Assembly (NCBI RefSeq): GCF_019056515.1
Contig: NZ_CP064873.1
Location: 1,860,001 to 1,924,000 of the forward strand
Source: Microbacterium paraoxydans
GTDB lineage: Bacteria > Actinomycetota > Actinomycetes > Actinomycetales > Microbacteriaceae
Length of the DNA stretch: 64,000 nt
Direction: 5' to 3'
The translations under genes were made by a program, and so were the position numbers. This document shows, piece after piece, positions 42,515 through 50,577 of the stretch. Within the stretch, counting starts at the first letter, position 1. The number at the start of each line of letters is the position of its first letter. The notes below the pieces were generated by a model, which saw only the letters and a program-made list of their open reading frames with translations, ran no database searches and was not told the origin of the DNA.

Positions 42515-42551
42515 ATGAAGGCCCCCGGGATGTGATCCCGGGGGCCTTCAT
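42515..42551. terminator. Terminator after fabF
   Basis: A 17-bp perfect stem (ATGAAGGCCCCCGGGAT with its complement) around GTG. Strong and symmetric, between fabF and the convergent yczE-like gene, so probably bidirectional. Confidence 0.9.
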
Positions 42552-42570
42552 CATGCGCGGTCCGCTCTGC

Positions 42571-42590
42571 CCCTTCGACGGGCTCAAGGG
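42571..42590. repeat. Dispersed repeat copy at yczE 3' end
   Basis: CCCTTCGACGGGCTCAAGGG matches the ppgK-end repeat with few changes. It contains the TGA stop of the yczE-like gene (42584-42586), so the repeat supplies the last codons. Confidence 0.7.
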
Positions 42591-43261
42591 CCCAGGGGCG
42601 CGCTGGCCCCGACGGCGAGGCGCTGCGAACGCTCCCGGCGGCGGCGCTCGATCCGCGGGAGGAACCAGCCGATCAACGGGCCGACGCCGAAGGCGAACAG
42701 CACGGTGCCGACGCCCACCGGACCGCCGAGCAGGAAGCCGATCAGCAGCACGGACCCCTCGATGACCGTCCGCGCCAGCCAGACCGGCCATCGGGTCACC
42801 CGGACGAGCCCCGTCATGAGTCCGTCGCGCGGTCCGGGGCCGAAGTCCGCCGCGATGTAGAGCCCGGTCGCGAACGCCAGCAGCACGAGTCCGAAGACGA
42901 ACATGGGCGCCCCCACCCACACGGACGGCGGAGCCGGCAGCACGAGGAGCGTGAGGTCGGCGAACGGGCCGATGAGCAGCGCGTTGAGCAGGGTGCCGAG
43001 ACCCACCCGTTGGCGGAGCGGGATCCACAGCAGCAGGACGACGATCGAGATCAGCACCGTGACGAGTCCGTACCCGAGTCCCGTCCAGCGCGCGACACCC
43101 AGCGAGAGCACGTCCCAGGGCGCGACGCCGATGCCGCCTCGCACCATGAAGCCGAGGGCGACGCCGTAGAGGAAGAGCCCGCCCACGAGCTGCACCAGCC
43201 GCTCGACCAGGTCTCGACGGCTGGTCGCGGTGAACGGCAGGAAGACGGCACGGAAGAGCAT
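42584..43261 (-). CDS. YczE/YitT-like integral membrane protein
   Basis: A 225-residue protein with about five to six membrane helices and the family-typical Gly-Gly-Ile-Gly-Val-Ala-Pro-Trp-Asp-Val-Leu and Asp-Phe-Gly-Pro-Gly-Pro-Arg-Asp-Gly-Leu-Met. Function is unknown; homologues are commonly divergent from a MocR-type regulator, as here, and in Bacillus the pair is YczE/YczR. ATG 43261 opens with a basic residue then a membrane segment; the upstream extension overlaps the operator region and is rejected. Confidence 0.85.
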   Translation of the reverse strand: MLFRAVFLPFTATSRRDLVERLVQLVGGLFLYGVALGFMVRGGIGVAPWDVLSLGVARWTGLGYGLVTVLISIVVLLLWIPLRQRVGLGTLLNALLIGPFADLTLLVLPAPPSVWVGAPMFVFGLVLLAFATGLYIAADFGPGPRDGLMTGLVRVTRWPVWLARTVIEGSVLLIGFLLGGPVGVGTVLFAFGVGPLIGWFLPRIERRRRERSQRLAVGASAPLGP

Positions 43262-43298
43262 CTCTCCATCGTGGCCCGGACGAAGGCGGGACGAGGCC

Positions 43299-43340
43299 GA
43301 CCACTGAGCGAAAAGTGGTCTGCACATGGAAGGCCACTTT
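43299..43340. promoter_or_regulatory. Candidate MocR operator between divergent genes
   Basis: GACCACT (43299-43305) and AGTGGTC (43314-43320) are inverted, and AAAGTGG (43312-43318) and CCACTTT (43334-43340) form a second inverted pair. AAAGTGGTCTG resembles binding sites recalled for MocR/PdxR regulators. The sites lie 17-58 bp before the regulator start. Confidence 0.6.
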
Positions 43341-43356
43341 GCGGCAGGCTGGAGGC

Positions 43357-44760
43357 ATGGCCTCCCGTCTCGTCACTCAGCTCGGCACCCAGGACATCGA
43401 CGATGCCTCGGCGTCGGGCCTGGCTGACCGCATCAGGGCCCTCATCCTCGATGGACGACTCACGGTCGGCGAGAGACTGCCGAGCGAACGAGCCCTCGCC
43501 CTCGAGCTGAGGCGGTCACGCTCGACCATCACCCGCGCCTACGGCGTTCTCGAGGCCGGCGGCTACGTGTCCCGGCATCATGGCGGAAGCACCAGAGTGA
43601 CCCTCCCGCACGGCCCGTCGGCCGCCGCCCCCGACGCGGACGACGAGGCGATCGACCTGTCGATCGCCTCGATGGACTCGACCCCCGGCCTGTACGACGC
43701 GACCGTGCGGTCCCTCCCCCGGCTGGCGGCCCTGCGGGGGACGAGCGGCTACTCGCTGCAGGGCCTTCCCGAGCTCCGAGAAGCCGTGGCCCGCCGATTC
43801 ACCGAACGCGGCGCGGCGACCTCGGCCGACGAGATCATGATCACCTCGGGCGCCCTGAACGCCGTCAACCTCATCCTCACGGCGATCGGCCGCCGCGGCG
43901 AACGCGCCCTCGTGGAGCAGCCGACCTTCCCGCATGCGCTCGAGGCTCTGCACCGGCACGGCTACCGCCTGGTGCCGACACCGGTCGACACCGACGGCTG
44001 GGACGCCCGGCACCTCACCGACACCCTGCGGACAGCGCGCCCGCACGTCGCGTACCTCATCCCGGACTTCCACAACCCCACCGGAGCGACGCTGCCGCAG
44101 GAGGAGCGGTCCCGGATCGCGACGACGGCCCGCAACACCGGCACGCACCTGATCGTCGACGAGACGACGGCGGAGCTGGACATCGACCGGGGATGGGCCC
44201 CGACGCCGATGGCAGCCGAGGGCCCGAACGTGATCACGGTGGGATCGATGTCGAAGATCGCGTGGGGAGGCATGCGCATCGGGTGGATCCGCGCCGAGCG
44301 CTCGGTCATCGCCCGGCTGCTGGCCGCCCGCCCCTCGTTCGAGCTCGGCACGGCCCTCCTCGAGCAGTGCATCGCCGTGGAGCTGCTCGACGACGTCCCG
44401 GCACTGACCCAGCACGTCCGGCGACGCCTCACGGCCGGACGGGAGGCCGTGACCGCGGGAATCGCCGGGATCCCGGGGATGCGGATGCCGGAGACGCCCG
44501 GCGGCCTCTCCGCCTGGATCGATCTCGGCGCTCCCCTGTCGACGACCCTCTCCCTCGCTGCCCGCGAACGGGGACTCATCCTGCCGCCCGGACCGCGCTT
44601 CACGACCGGCGGCGTGCTGGAGCGGCGACTCCGGATCCCGATCACGCTCCCGCCCGAGCGTGCGACGGAGGCGATGACGCGCCTGGCGCAGGCCCGGGCG
44701 GACGTGCGCGGCGGTGGAGTGAACACCGTCGACGACCTCGCGCACGCGGCCGTGATCTGA
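43357..44760 (+). CDS. MocR-type regulator (GntR-aminotransferase fusion)
   Basis: A 467-residue regulator. The N-terminal GntR winged helix (about 18-85) has Leu-Pro-Ser-Glu-Arg-Ala-Leu-Ala and Ser-Thr-Ile-Thr-Arg-Ala-Tyr. The class I aminotransferase-like domain (about 110-460) has Ile-Pro-Asp-Phe-His-Asn-Pro-Thr-Gly and the PLP Lys at about 300 in Gly-Ser-Met-Ser-Lys-Ile-Ala-Trp-Gly. It senses a PLP-linked effector and probably controls itself and the divergent yczE-like gene. ATG 43357 follows GGAGG closely. Confidence 0.92.
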   Translation: MASRLVTQLGTQDIDDASASGLADRIRALILDGRLTVGERLPSERALALELRRSRSTITRAYGVLEAGGYVSRHHGGSTRVTLPHGPSAAAPDADDEAIDLSIASMDSTPGLYDATVRSLPRLAALRGTSGYSLQGLPELREAVARRFTERGAATSADEIMITSGALNAVNLILTAIGRRGERALVEQPTFPHALEALHRHGYRLVPTPVDTDGWDARHLTDTLRTARPHVAYLIPDFHNPTGATLPQEERSRIATTARNTGTHLIVDETTAELDIDRGWAPTPMAAEGPNVITVGSMSKIAWGGMRIGWIRAERSVIARLLAARPSFELGTALLEQCIAVELLDDVPALTQHVRRRLTAGREAVTAGIAGIPGMRMPETPGGLSAWIDLGAPLSTTLSLAARERGLILPPGPRFTTGGVLERRLRIPITLPPERATEAMTRLAQARADVRGGGVNTVDDLAHAAVI

Positions 44761-44768
44761 CCGGCGCA

Positions 44769-44809
44769 GACGAAGACCCCGCCCGGTCTCCCGGGGCGGG
44801 GTCTTCGTC
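44769..44809. terminator. Terminator after MocR-type gene
   Basis: GACGAAGACCCCGCCC pairs with GGGCGGGGTCTTCGTC around a short loop, in the gap to the convergent DUF3145 gene. Confidence 0.9.
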
Positions 44810-44899
44810 GAGCGGAGCGCGGATTCGTCTTCTCAGCGTCCGGGATCACTCACCGGAATCCGATACTCACGCCTCCGCGCTCCCGGTATCGACGGTCGG

Positions 44900-45403
44900 T
44901 CAGCCGACCTTGTGGAGCCAGACGACGCGCGCGTCGTCGCTGGCGTGACGGAAGGGCTCCAGCTCCTCGTCCCAGGCGGAGCCCAGGGCGATGTCGAGCT
45001 CGCGCTGCAGCTCGACGGCGTTGCCCGCGGCGATCTCCATCGCGTAGCGGATGCGGTCCTCGCCGATGACGATGTTGCCGGCGGCATCGGTCTGGGCGTA
45101 GTGGATGCCGAGGTCCGGCGTGTGCAGCCACCGACCGCCGTCACTGCGCGGCGTCGGGTCTTCCGTCACCTCGAATCGGAGGTGCTCCCAGCCCCGGATC
45201 GCGGTCGCGAGGGCAGCACCGGTACCGACGGGACCGTCCCAGTAGAACTCGGCGCGGCGCGCGCCGGTCAGCACGGGCTGCTCGGTCCAGTCGAAGTTCA
45301 CCGCACGCCCGATAGCGCGACCCACCGCCCATTCCAGGTGCGGGCAGAGCGCGCGAGGCGCCGAGTGGATGAACACCACTCCGCGTGCGTAAGCCGTCGC
45401 CAT
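44900..45403 (-). CDS. DUF3145 family protein
   Basis: A 167-residue actinobacterial protein of unknown function. The family landmarks Gly-Val-Val-Phe-Ile-His-Ser-Ala-Pro-Arg-Ala-Leu-Cys-Pro-His and Trp-Glu-His-Leu-Arg-Phe-Glu-Val-Thr-Glu are at the N-terminus and middle. It often lies near fatty acid synthesis genes in this group, as here. No catalytic motif is visible. Confidence 0.88.
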   Translation of the reverse strand: MATAYARGVVFIHSAPRALCPHLEWAVGRAIGRAVNFDWTEQPVLTGARRAEFYWDGPVGTGAALATAIRGWEHLRFEVTEDPTPRSDGGRWLHTPDLGIHYAQTDAAGNIVIGEDRIRYAMEIAAGNAVELQRELDIALGSAWDEELEPFRHASDDARVVWLHKVG

Positions 45404-45525
45404 GATCTCTCCGTTTCATCAGGTGCGTCTTCCCCTACGACCTGAACCACGAAGTGGCGAGAGTATGCGGTTGTGCGCCCATTCTCGCCGAGTTCCCGCG
45501 AAATCACAAGCGTGTGATTCGACGA

Positions 45526-45557
45526 CGAAGGCCCCGGTCCGTGGACCGGGGCCTTCG
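45526..45557. terminator. Terminator after oxygenase-like gene
   Basis: CGAAGGCCCCGGTCC pairs perfectly with GGACCGGGGCCTTCG around a GT loop, 28 bp past the stop at 45586. Confidence 0.88.
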
Positions 45558-45561
45558 GGCG

Positions 45562-45580
45562 CTTCGACGAGCTCAGCGAC
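45562..45580. repeat. Dispersed repeat copy
   Basis: CTTCGACGAGCTCAGCGAC, a variant of the repeat at 9907, between a terminator and the oxygenase-like stop. Confidence 0.65.
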
Positions 45581-45585
45581 CCAGC

Positions 45586-46359
45586 TCAGGCCTCGCTCAT
45601 GGCCTGCTTGACCTGCTGGCCCTTCGCGGCGTAGTAGGCCGCGCGAGCGGCGTCCTTGCGGGCCTGCTCGGCGTAGCCGAACTCGAGCACGTCCTGCGGG
45701 ACCTCGACGTTCGGGACGTCGTCGGTGCCGTGGTACTTCTCGATGTAGGCGTCGAGCTCAGGACCGGAGGTCCACGAGGTGATGAGGCAGTAGCGCGGGT
45801 CGGTGCCGTTGTGCGTAGCCGCGTGCCACAGACGCTGGGTGTCGACGATGAGTTGCGCGCCGGCCGGGAGGGCGATGCGGTACTCGATGCTGGGGTCCGT
45901 GCGGTTCTCACGCAGGACGAAGTAGCTGTCCTTGTCGTCCGTCAGGTTGAAGAACCCGCGGACGACCCAGCCGGTGCCGTCCGGGTTCAGGCGGTTGTTG
46001 TCGTCCTGGTGGAGGTTGTAGAGGCAGTCGCCGTACGGGGTCGGCTGCAGCTCGATGACGCGGCAGCGGCCGACGTTCGCACCGGGCTCCTGCGCGCGGC
46101 GCGTGAGGTTCGGGGCCTTGGCGGTCTGCTCGTCGATCCAGACGCCGTCCTTGTCGGTGCGCGGCGGCTTGTGGTTCCAGAAGCCGTTGCACTCGATGTC
46201 GCCGAAGGCGCTGGCGAGGGGCGCGAACCGGGTGTCGCCCGAGGACTTCCAGTCGACGTACTCGATGTCGAGCCATTCCTTGGGGTCGGCCTCCTGGTCG
46301 TAGCTGTCGAGGACGACGAAGCCCTTCTCCTCCAGCGCTGCGGACTTGATGTATCCCAT
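45586..46359 (-). CDS. Orphan Fe(II)/2-oxoglutarate oxygenase-like protein
   Basis: A 257-residue protein not assigned to a named family. It has the facial triad pattern His117-Gln-Asp119 (Asn-Leu-His-Gln-Asp-Asp-Asn), a distal His179 in Arg-Leu-Trp-His-Ala-Ala, and Arg189 ten residues on (Asp-Pro-Arg-Tyr-Cys-Leu-Ile), where 2-oxoglutarate enzymes place the co-substrate Arg. The strand pattern around it (Gly-Phe-Phe-Asn-Leu-Thr-Asp-Asp-Lys and Ala-Gly-Ala-Gln-Leu-Ile-Val-Asp) fits a jelly roll. The substrate is unknown. It is monocistronic, with its own terminator and a possible iron box upstream. Confidence 0.6.
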   Translation of the reverse strand: MGYIKSAALEEKGFVVLDSYDQEADPKEWLDIEYVDWKSSGDTRFAPLASAFGDIECNGFWNHKPPRTDKDGVWIDEQTAKAPNLTRRAQEPGANVGRCRVIELQPTPYGDCLYNLHQDDNNRLNPDGTGWVVRGFFNLTDDKDSYFVLRENRTDPSIEYRIALPAGAQLIVDTQRLWHAATHNGTDPRYCLITSWTSGPELDAYIEKYHGTDDVPNVEVPQDVLEFGYAEQARKDAARAAYYAAKGQQVKQAMSEA

Positions 46360-46411
46360 GATCGAGTCATGTTCCTTTCATCGGGGGCCAGCACGTTTTA
46401 ACAGGCCCTGA

Positions 46412-46427
46412 TAAGGCAAGGCTAACA
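46412..46427 (-). promoter_or_regulatory. Possible DtxR/IdeR iron box
   Basis: On the minus strand TGTTAGCCTTGCCTTA matches the right part of the DtxR-family consensus (TTAGCCTAACCTAA) at 11 of 14 positions; the left half-site is poor. It overlaps a -35-like TTAGCC placed 18 bp before TTAAAA, upstream of the oxygenase-like gene. Confidence 0.4.
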
Positions 46428-46535
46428 GCGGGACCTGGCCCTCCCCCGGAGGGTCGCCGTGGATAAGCGAATAGACTGGGCGGGGCACCCGGCGCGTCCG
46501 TGGCGCCTGTCGCTACGGGAGGACGAGACACCAGC

Positions 46536-48539
46536 ATGAGCACCGCGACCAACGTCGAGGCGACGGCAGTCAACACGATCGAATGGCTCGCGGCGGGACG
46601 CACGACCATCGTCGTCCCGGTCTACCAGCGGCAGTACCGCTGGGACATCGGCGGCTGCGAGCGGCTCCTCTCCGACGTCAGGGCGGTGGCGGCGGAAGAC
46701 GACGCGCATCGCCACTTCATCGGTTCGATCCTCTCCGCCGAGGACGGCTCCGGTCCGGACGCCGACCTCATCCTCATCGACGGGCAGCAGCGCCTCACCA
46801 CGCTCATGCTCCTCGTCGCCGCGCTGCATCACGCGGTGCGAGACCGCGATCCGGAGCTCGCCGCCGACCTCGCCCGCGTGCTGGTCCGCCCCGACGATCC
46901 CGAGCGCACGAAGCTCCGTCCGCACGACGCCTGGGCCGATCTCTACGAGTCGGTCGTGCTCGATCGCCGGGACGACGTCGACCGCGAATCGCGCTTCGAC
47001 GACAACTACGCGTTCTTCCGCAGCCAGATCCATGCCGACGAGGTGCCGTTCATCTGGCAGGGGCTGCAGCGCCTGGAGCACGTCTCGATCACGCTCGGCG
47101 CCCAGGCCAACGCGCAGCAGATCTTCGAGAGCCTGAACTCCACCGGCGAGCCGCTGCGGGATCACGAGCTGATCCACAACTACATCCTCATGGGGCTGAA
47201 CCACGCCGAGCAGTTGGATGTGGAAGCGCGGTTCTGGCTGCCGATCGAGCAGCACACGGGCGAGGCGATCGGCGCGTTCTGGCGCCACTACCTCGTGCTC
47301 GTGACGGGGCGTGAGGTGGCGGCGAACGGCGAGCACGGCGTGTACAGCGCCTTCCGCCAGTCGTTCCCGCGCGTCGACGTCGCCCACCTCCAGGCCGACG
47401 CCGAGACGTGGCGGCACTATGCGGAGATCTACGGCATCCTCCTCGATCCGACGAAGGAGCAGGACCCGGAGATCGCGCGGCAGCTGAGGTACGTGAACAC
47501 GTTCGGACGCTCCTCCTCCCCGCTGGTCATGAGCGCCTACAGCGATCACGCGCGTGGCCTCATCGACCGGAGTCAGCTCCTCGAGACGCTCGAGTGGCTG
47601 CAGGCGATGTTCCTCCGTCGCGCGCTCGTGAACCTTCCCGCCGAACGCCTGATCGCCCGTCTTTGCCGTGCCCGTCGCGACGGACACGACGCCCTCGCCC
47701 GCGCCATCGCGCGCATCACCCCGTCGGACGAGCGGGTCAGCGCCGTGCTCAAATACAGCGAGCTGCCGTATCCGGCCTACGTGCTCGGTCGGCTCGAGGG
47801 CGTCGACGACGTGGACGGCTTCGACGTCGAGCACATCGTGCCCGCCGTGCCCGGCGACGCCTGGTCCGGCGACGGCGTGCGTCCCTGGAGCGAGCACTCC
47901 GAGGACGAGCAGAACAGCCACCGCGCCCTCGCACCGACCCTCGGCAACCTCACGCTGCTGGAACAGGGGCTAACGGAGCGGGTGTTCGGCGCTTCCTTCC
48001 CCGCCAAACGCGATGAGGCCTACGCCCGCAGCGCGGTACCGGCCACCCGCGCCCTCGCCGCGGAGGAATCCTGGGGCACGGCGGCCATCACCGCACGAAC
48101 AGTGGCGCTGACGGACGACCTCGTCCGCGTGTGGGCACGGCCCGCGCTGCCCGAGATCGACGACGACGGCCTCACCCCGATCCTCGACGCCGTGCGCCGC
48201 CGCGGCTGGCCCGCGGGGTGGGAGCGCGAGTTCGACTACGTGGAGTACCGCGGCGAGCGGTGGGAGGTCTACGACGTCAAGCACCTGTTCAACCGTGTGT
48301 TCCGTCGCGCCTGGACCGACACGACCGAGGCCGCTCTGGCGTACTGCGCGACCCACGGCGGCCCGATCTACCGCGACAAGGCGTGGAAGGGGCAGTGGGA
48401 CGACCTCGATGACACGCACTTCCTCTACATGGGCTGGGACTCGAACTACATGATGACGGCCGTCCAGGGCGTCCTCGACGAGTCGGGCATCGCCGCGGAG
48501 GTCTTCGTGAAGTACTCCTACATCGGGAATGTGATGTGA
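46536..48539 (+). CDS. DUF262-DUF1524 protein, GmrSD/type IV restriction-like
   Basis: A 667-residue protein with the two GmrSD modules in one chain. The N-terminal DUF262 part has Val-Pro-Val-Tyr-Gln-Arg-Gln-Tyr-Arg-Trp at 27-36 and Asp-Gly-Gln-Gln-Arg-Leu-Thr-Thr at 82-89 (ParB/Srx-like NTPase). The later DUF1524 nuclease has Val-Glu-His-Ile-Val-Pro with His433 and Asn471 in Leu-Gly-Asn-Leu-Thr-Leu-Leu. About 120 C-terminal residues are unassigned. GmrSD-type enzymes cut modified phage DNA; other family members may act on different targets. GGGAGGACG precedes ATG 46536. It is translationally coupled to the next gene. Confidence 0.85.
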   Translation: MSTATNVEATAVNTIEWLAAGRTTIVVPVYQRQYRWDIGGCERLLSDVRAVAAEDDAHRHFIGSILSAEDGSGPDADLILIDGQQRLTTLMLLVAALHHAVRDRDPELAADLARVLVRPDDPERTKLRPHDAWADLYESVVLDRRDDVDRESRFDDNYAFFRSQIHADEVPFIWQGLQRLEHVSITLGAQANAQQIFESLNSTGEPLRDHELIHNYILMGLNHAEQLDVEARFWLPIEQHTGEAIGAFWRHYLVLVTGREVAANGEHGVYSAFRQSFPRVDVAHLQADAETWRHYAEIYGILLDPTKEQDPEIARQLRYVNTFGRSSSPLVMSAYSDHARGLIDRSQLLETLEWLQAMFLRRALVNLPAERLIARLCRARRDGHDALARAIARITPSDERVSAVLKYSELPYPAYVLGRLEGVDDVDGFDVEHIVPAVPGDAWSGDGVRPWSEHSEDEQNSHRALAPTLGNLTLLEQGLTERVFGASFPAKRDEAYARSAVPATRALAAEESWGTAAITARTVALTDDLVRVWARPALPEIDDDGLTPILDAVRRRGWPAGWEREFDYVEYRGERWEVYDVKHLFNRVFRRAWTDTTEAALAYCATHGGPIYRDKAWKGQWDDLDDTHFLYMGWDSNYMMTAVQGVLDESGIAAEVFVKYSYIGNVM

Positions 48540-49792
48540 CCATGACCACTGTCATCCGCCGCCGCCTGCTCGACCTCGCCGTCGAGGAGCACACGCTCAC
48601 GGTCCCCCTCGTCTGGGACGACCCGGCAGACACCCGCACGATCGACGTGTTCGCCCGCGTCGTCGCACGCGAGGGCGGCGAGGCGCTCCCCTATCTGGTC
48701 TTCCTGCAGGGCGGGCCGGGCCACGAGGCGCCGCGCCCCTTCCACTCCTCCGCGGCACCGGCGTGGCTGGATCAGGCCCTCGCGCACTACCGGCTCGTGC
48801 TCCTGGACCAGCGCGGCACCGGCCTCTCCTCCCCCGTCGGCGACGGCGACCTCGCGCAGGGCGCCGAAGGCGTCGCCGAGTACCTGACGCACCTGCGTGC
48901 CGATGCCATCGTGCGCGACTGCGAGGCACTGCGGGAGCATCTGGGGGCATCGACCTGGAGCGTCCTCGGTCAGTCGTTCGGCGGCTTCACGACGCTGGCC
49001 TACTTGTCCACCCACGCGGATTCCCTCGACGACGTCTTCATAACCGGCGGTCTCAGCACGGTCGAGCGCGATCCGGACGAGGTGTACGCGCTCTGCTACG
49101 ACAAGATGCGCACGGCGTCCGAGCGGTACTACCGGCGCTTCCCGGAGCACCGCGACGTCATGCGACGCCTGATCGATCTCGCGGACGCCGGTGACCTCGT
49201 CCTCCCCGACGGCGAGGTCGTATCGCGTTCACGCCTCCGCTCGGTCGGCTCCGCTCTCGGCACCGACGACGGCTGGCAGACGGTCTGGTCGCTGCTGGAG
49301 CGGGATCCCGCGTCCAACGCCTTCCGGCACGACCTCCAGCACGCCATGCCCTTCGGCGGCCGCAACCCGCTGTACTACGCCTTCCACGAGTCGAGCTATG
49401 CGAACGGACACACCACGCGGTGGTCCGCCGAGCGCGTCGAGCCGACCGATTTCCGCGACGATCCGACGCTCTTCACGGGCGAGCACATCCGCCGCGAGTG
49501 GGCCGACACCGTCCCGGCGCTGCAGCCCTGGCGGGAGGTGACGTCGATCCTGGCGGAGCACCCCTGGCCGCGGATCTACGACACCGCCGCCCTCGCCGCC
49601 TCCGGGGCGACGGGCGCGGCCGCCGTGTACGTGAACGACGTGTACGTGCCCGTGGAGTTCTCGCTGGAGACCGCCCGTCTCCTCCCCGGCGTGACGCCCT
49701 GGGTGACGAGCGAGCACGAGCACAACGGCCTGCGGACGGGGCCCGTGCTGGAGCGACTGATCGACCTCGCCCACGGACGCCGCCTCCGCTGA
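48536..49792 (+). CDS. Proline iminopeptidase-like alpha/beta hydrolase (S33)
   Basis: A 418-residue hydrolase with Leu-Gln-Gly-Gly-Pro-Gly (oxyanion loop), Asp-Gln-Arg-Gly-Thr-Gly, and the nucleophile elbow Gly-Gln-Ser-Phe-Gly-Gly near residue 147. A late His lies in Thr-Ser-Glu-His-Glu-His-Asn-Gly. S33 enzymes release N-terminal proline or cleave esters. GTG 48536 overlaps the preceding stop (GTGA), and ATG 48542 is two codons later; either may be used. Confidence 0.88.
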   Translation: MTMTTVIRRRLLDLAVEEHTLTVPLVWDDPADTRTIDVFARVVAREGGEALPYLVFLQGGPGHEAPRPFHSSAAPAWLDQALAHYRLVLLDQRGTGLSSPVGDGDLAQGAEGVAEYLTHLRADAIVRDCEALREHLGASTWSVLGQSFGGFTTLAYLSTHADSLDDVFITGGLSTVERDPDEVYALCYDKMRTASERYYRRFPEHRDVMRRLIDLADAGDLVLPDGEVVSRSRLRSVGSALGTDDGWQTVWSLLERDPASNAFRHDLQHAMPFGGRNPLYYAFHESSYANGHTTRWSAERVEPTDFRDDPTLFTGEHIRREWADTVPALQPWREVTSILAEHPWPRIYDTAALAASGATGAAAVYVNDVYVPVEFSLETARLLPGVTPWVTSEHEHNGLRTGPVLERLIDLAHGRRLR

Positions 49793-49845
49793 CCTCCGCC
49801 GCGCGACGGGTGCCATCGCCGCGCTCGGCGATCTATCCTGGGGCC

Positions 49846-50130
49846 ATGGAACATCTGCTCGGGTGGACCACGATCGTCCTCGTGCTCGGCACGGGACCGG
49901 TGCTGTTCTTCGTGGGCATCCGGCATTCCCTCTCCCGTCGTCCCGTCGAGGAGAAGTACGAGCAGGCCGGGTCCGGAGGGCTGGTCGGCGTCTTCGACGC
50001 GGTGTGGTCCCCCACCGCGCACGAGGCCGGCCAGGAGCGGGACCGGCAGACCCGGCGCACGGCCCCGGCGCCGACCCCCGGAGATCCGCCGGGCCGCATC
50101 GAGCGCGGACGCATCGTCGTCGACGTCTGA
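49846..50130 (+). CDS. Small single-span membrane protein
   Basis: A 94-residue protein. One membrane helix at about 5-24 (Leu-Gly-Trp-Thr-Thr-Ile-Val-Leu-Val-Leu-Gly) is followed by a basic stretch and a Pro/Arg-rich cytoplasmic tail with Gly-Arg-Ile-Val-Val-Asp-Val at the end. No family name is known to me. It has its own terminator downstream. Confidence 0.7.
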   Translation: MEHLLGWTTIVLVLGTGPVLFFVGIRHSLSRRPVEEKYEQAGSGGLVGVFDAVWSPTAHEAGQERDRQTRRTAPAPTPGDPPGRIERGRIVVDV

Positions 50131-50152
50131 GCGACTCGCCCACCCCGCGCAT

Positions 50153-50190
50153 GACGAAGGCCCCGCACTCCGAGGAGTACGGGGCCTTCG
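50153..50190. terminator. Bidirectional terminator before rpmE2
   Basis: ACGAAGGCCCCG pairs with CGGGGCCTTCGT across a 14-base loop, between the convergent small membrane gene and rpmE2. Confidence 0.85.
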
Positions 50191-50199
50191 TGGGCGGTC

Positions 50200-50457
50200 T
50201 TACTTGGAGGAGCCGCCGAAGCCCTTGAAGCGCTGGTTGAACTTCTCGACGCGGCCGGCCGAGTCCATGATGCGCTGCTTGCCCGTGTAGAAGGGGTGCG
50301 AGGCCGAGGAGATCTCGACGTCGATCACCGGGTACTCCACGCCGTCCAGCTCGATCGTCTTGTCGCTCGTGACGGTGGAGCGGGTAAGGAAGGTCTCGCC
50401 CGAACCCAGGTCGCGGAACACGACAGCCTTGTACTCGGGGTGAATGTCAGTCTTCAT
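50200..50457 (-). CDS. rpmE2: Ribosomal protein L31, type B (zinc-independent)
   Basis: An 85-residue ribosomal protein with Met-Lys-Thr-Asp-Ile-His-Pro-Glu-Tyr at the start, [11 protein letters not shown] in the middle and Val-Glu-Lys-Phe-Asn-Gln-Arg-Phe near the end. It has no Cys residues, so it is the zinc-free paralogue that is often derepressed by Zur during zinc shortage; no Zur site was recognised here. Confidence 0.96.
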   Translation of the reverse strand: MKTDIHPEYKAVVFRDLGSGETFLTRSTVTSDKTIELDGVEYPVIDVEISSASHPFYTGKQRIMDSAGRVEKFNQRFKGFGGSSK

Positions 50458-50542
50458 GGGATTCCTTTGTTGCTGCCCTGGATTGTGCCAGGGACGAGGG
50501 AAGTCTGTGGTGCCGAACGCACCAAGGATCGATTCTACCAGT

Positions 50543-50561
50543 ACTTCGACAAGCTCAGTAA
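50543..50561. repeat. Dispersed repeat copy
   Basis: ACTTCGACAAGCTCAGTAA, another variant of the 9907 repeat, in the gap between the ABC ATPase stop and rpmE2. Confidence 0.65.
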
Positions 50562-50577
50562 CCCATCGGAACCGAGG

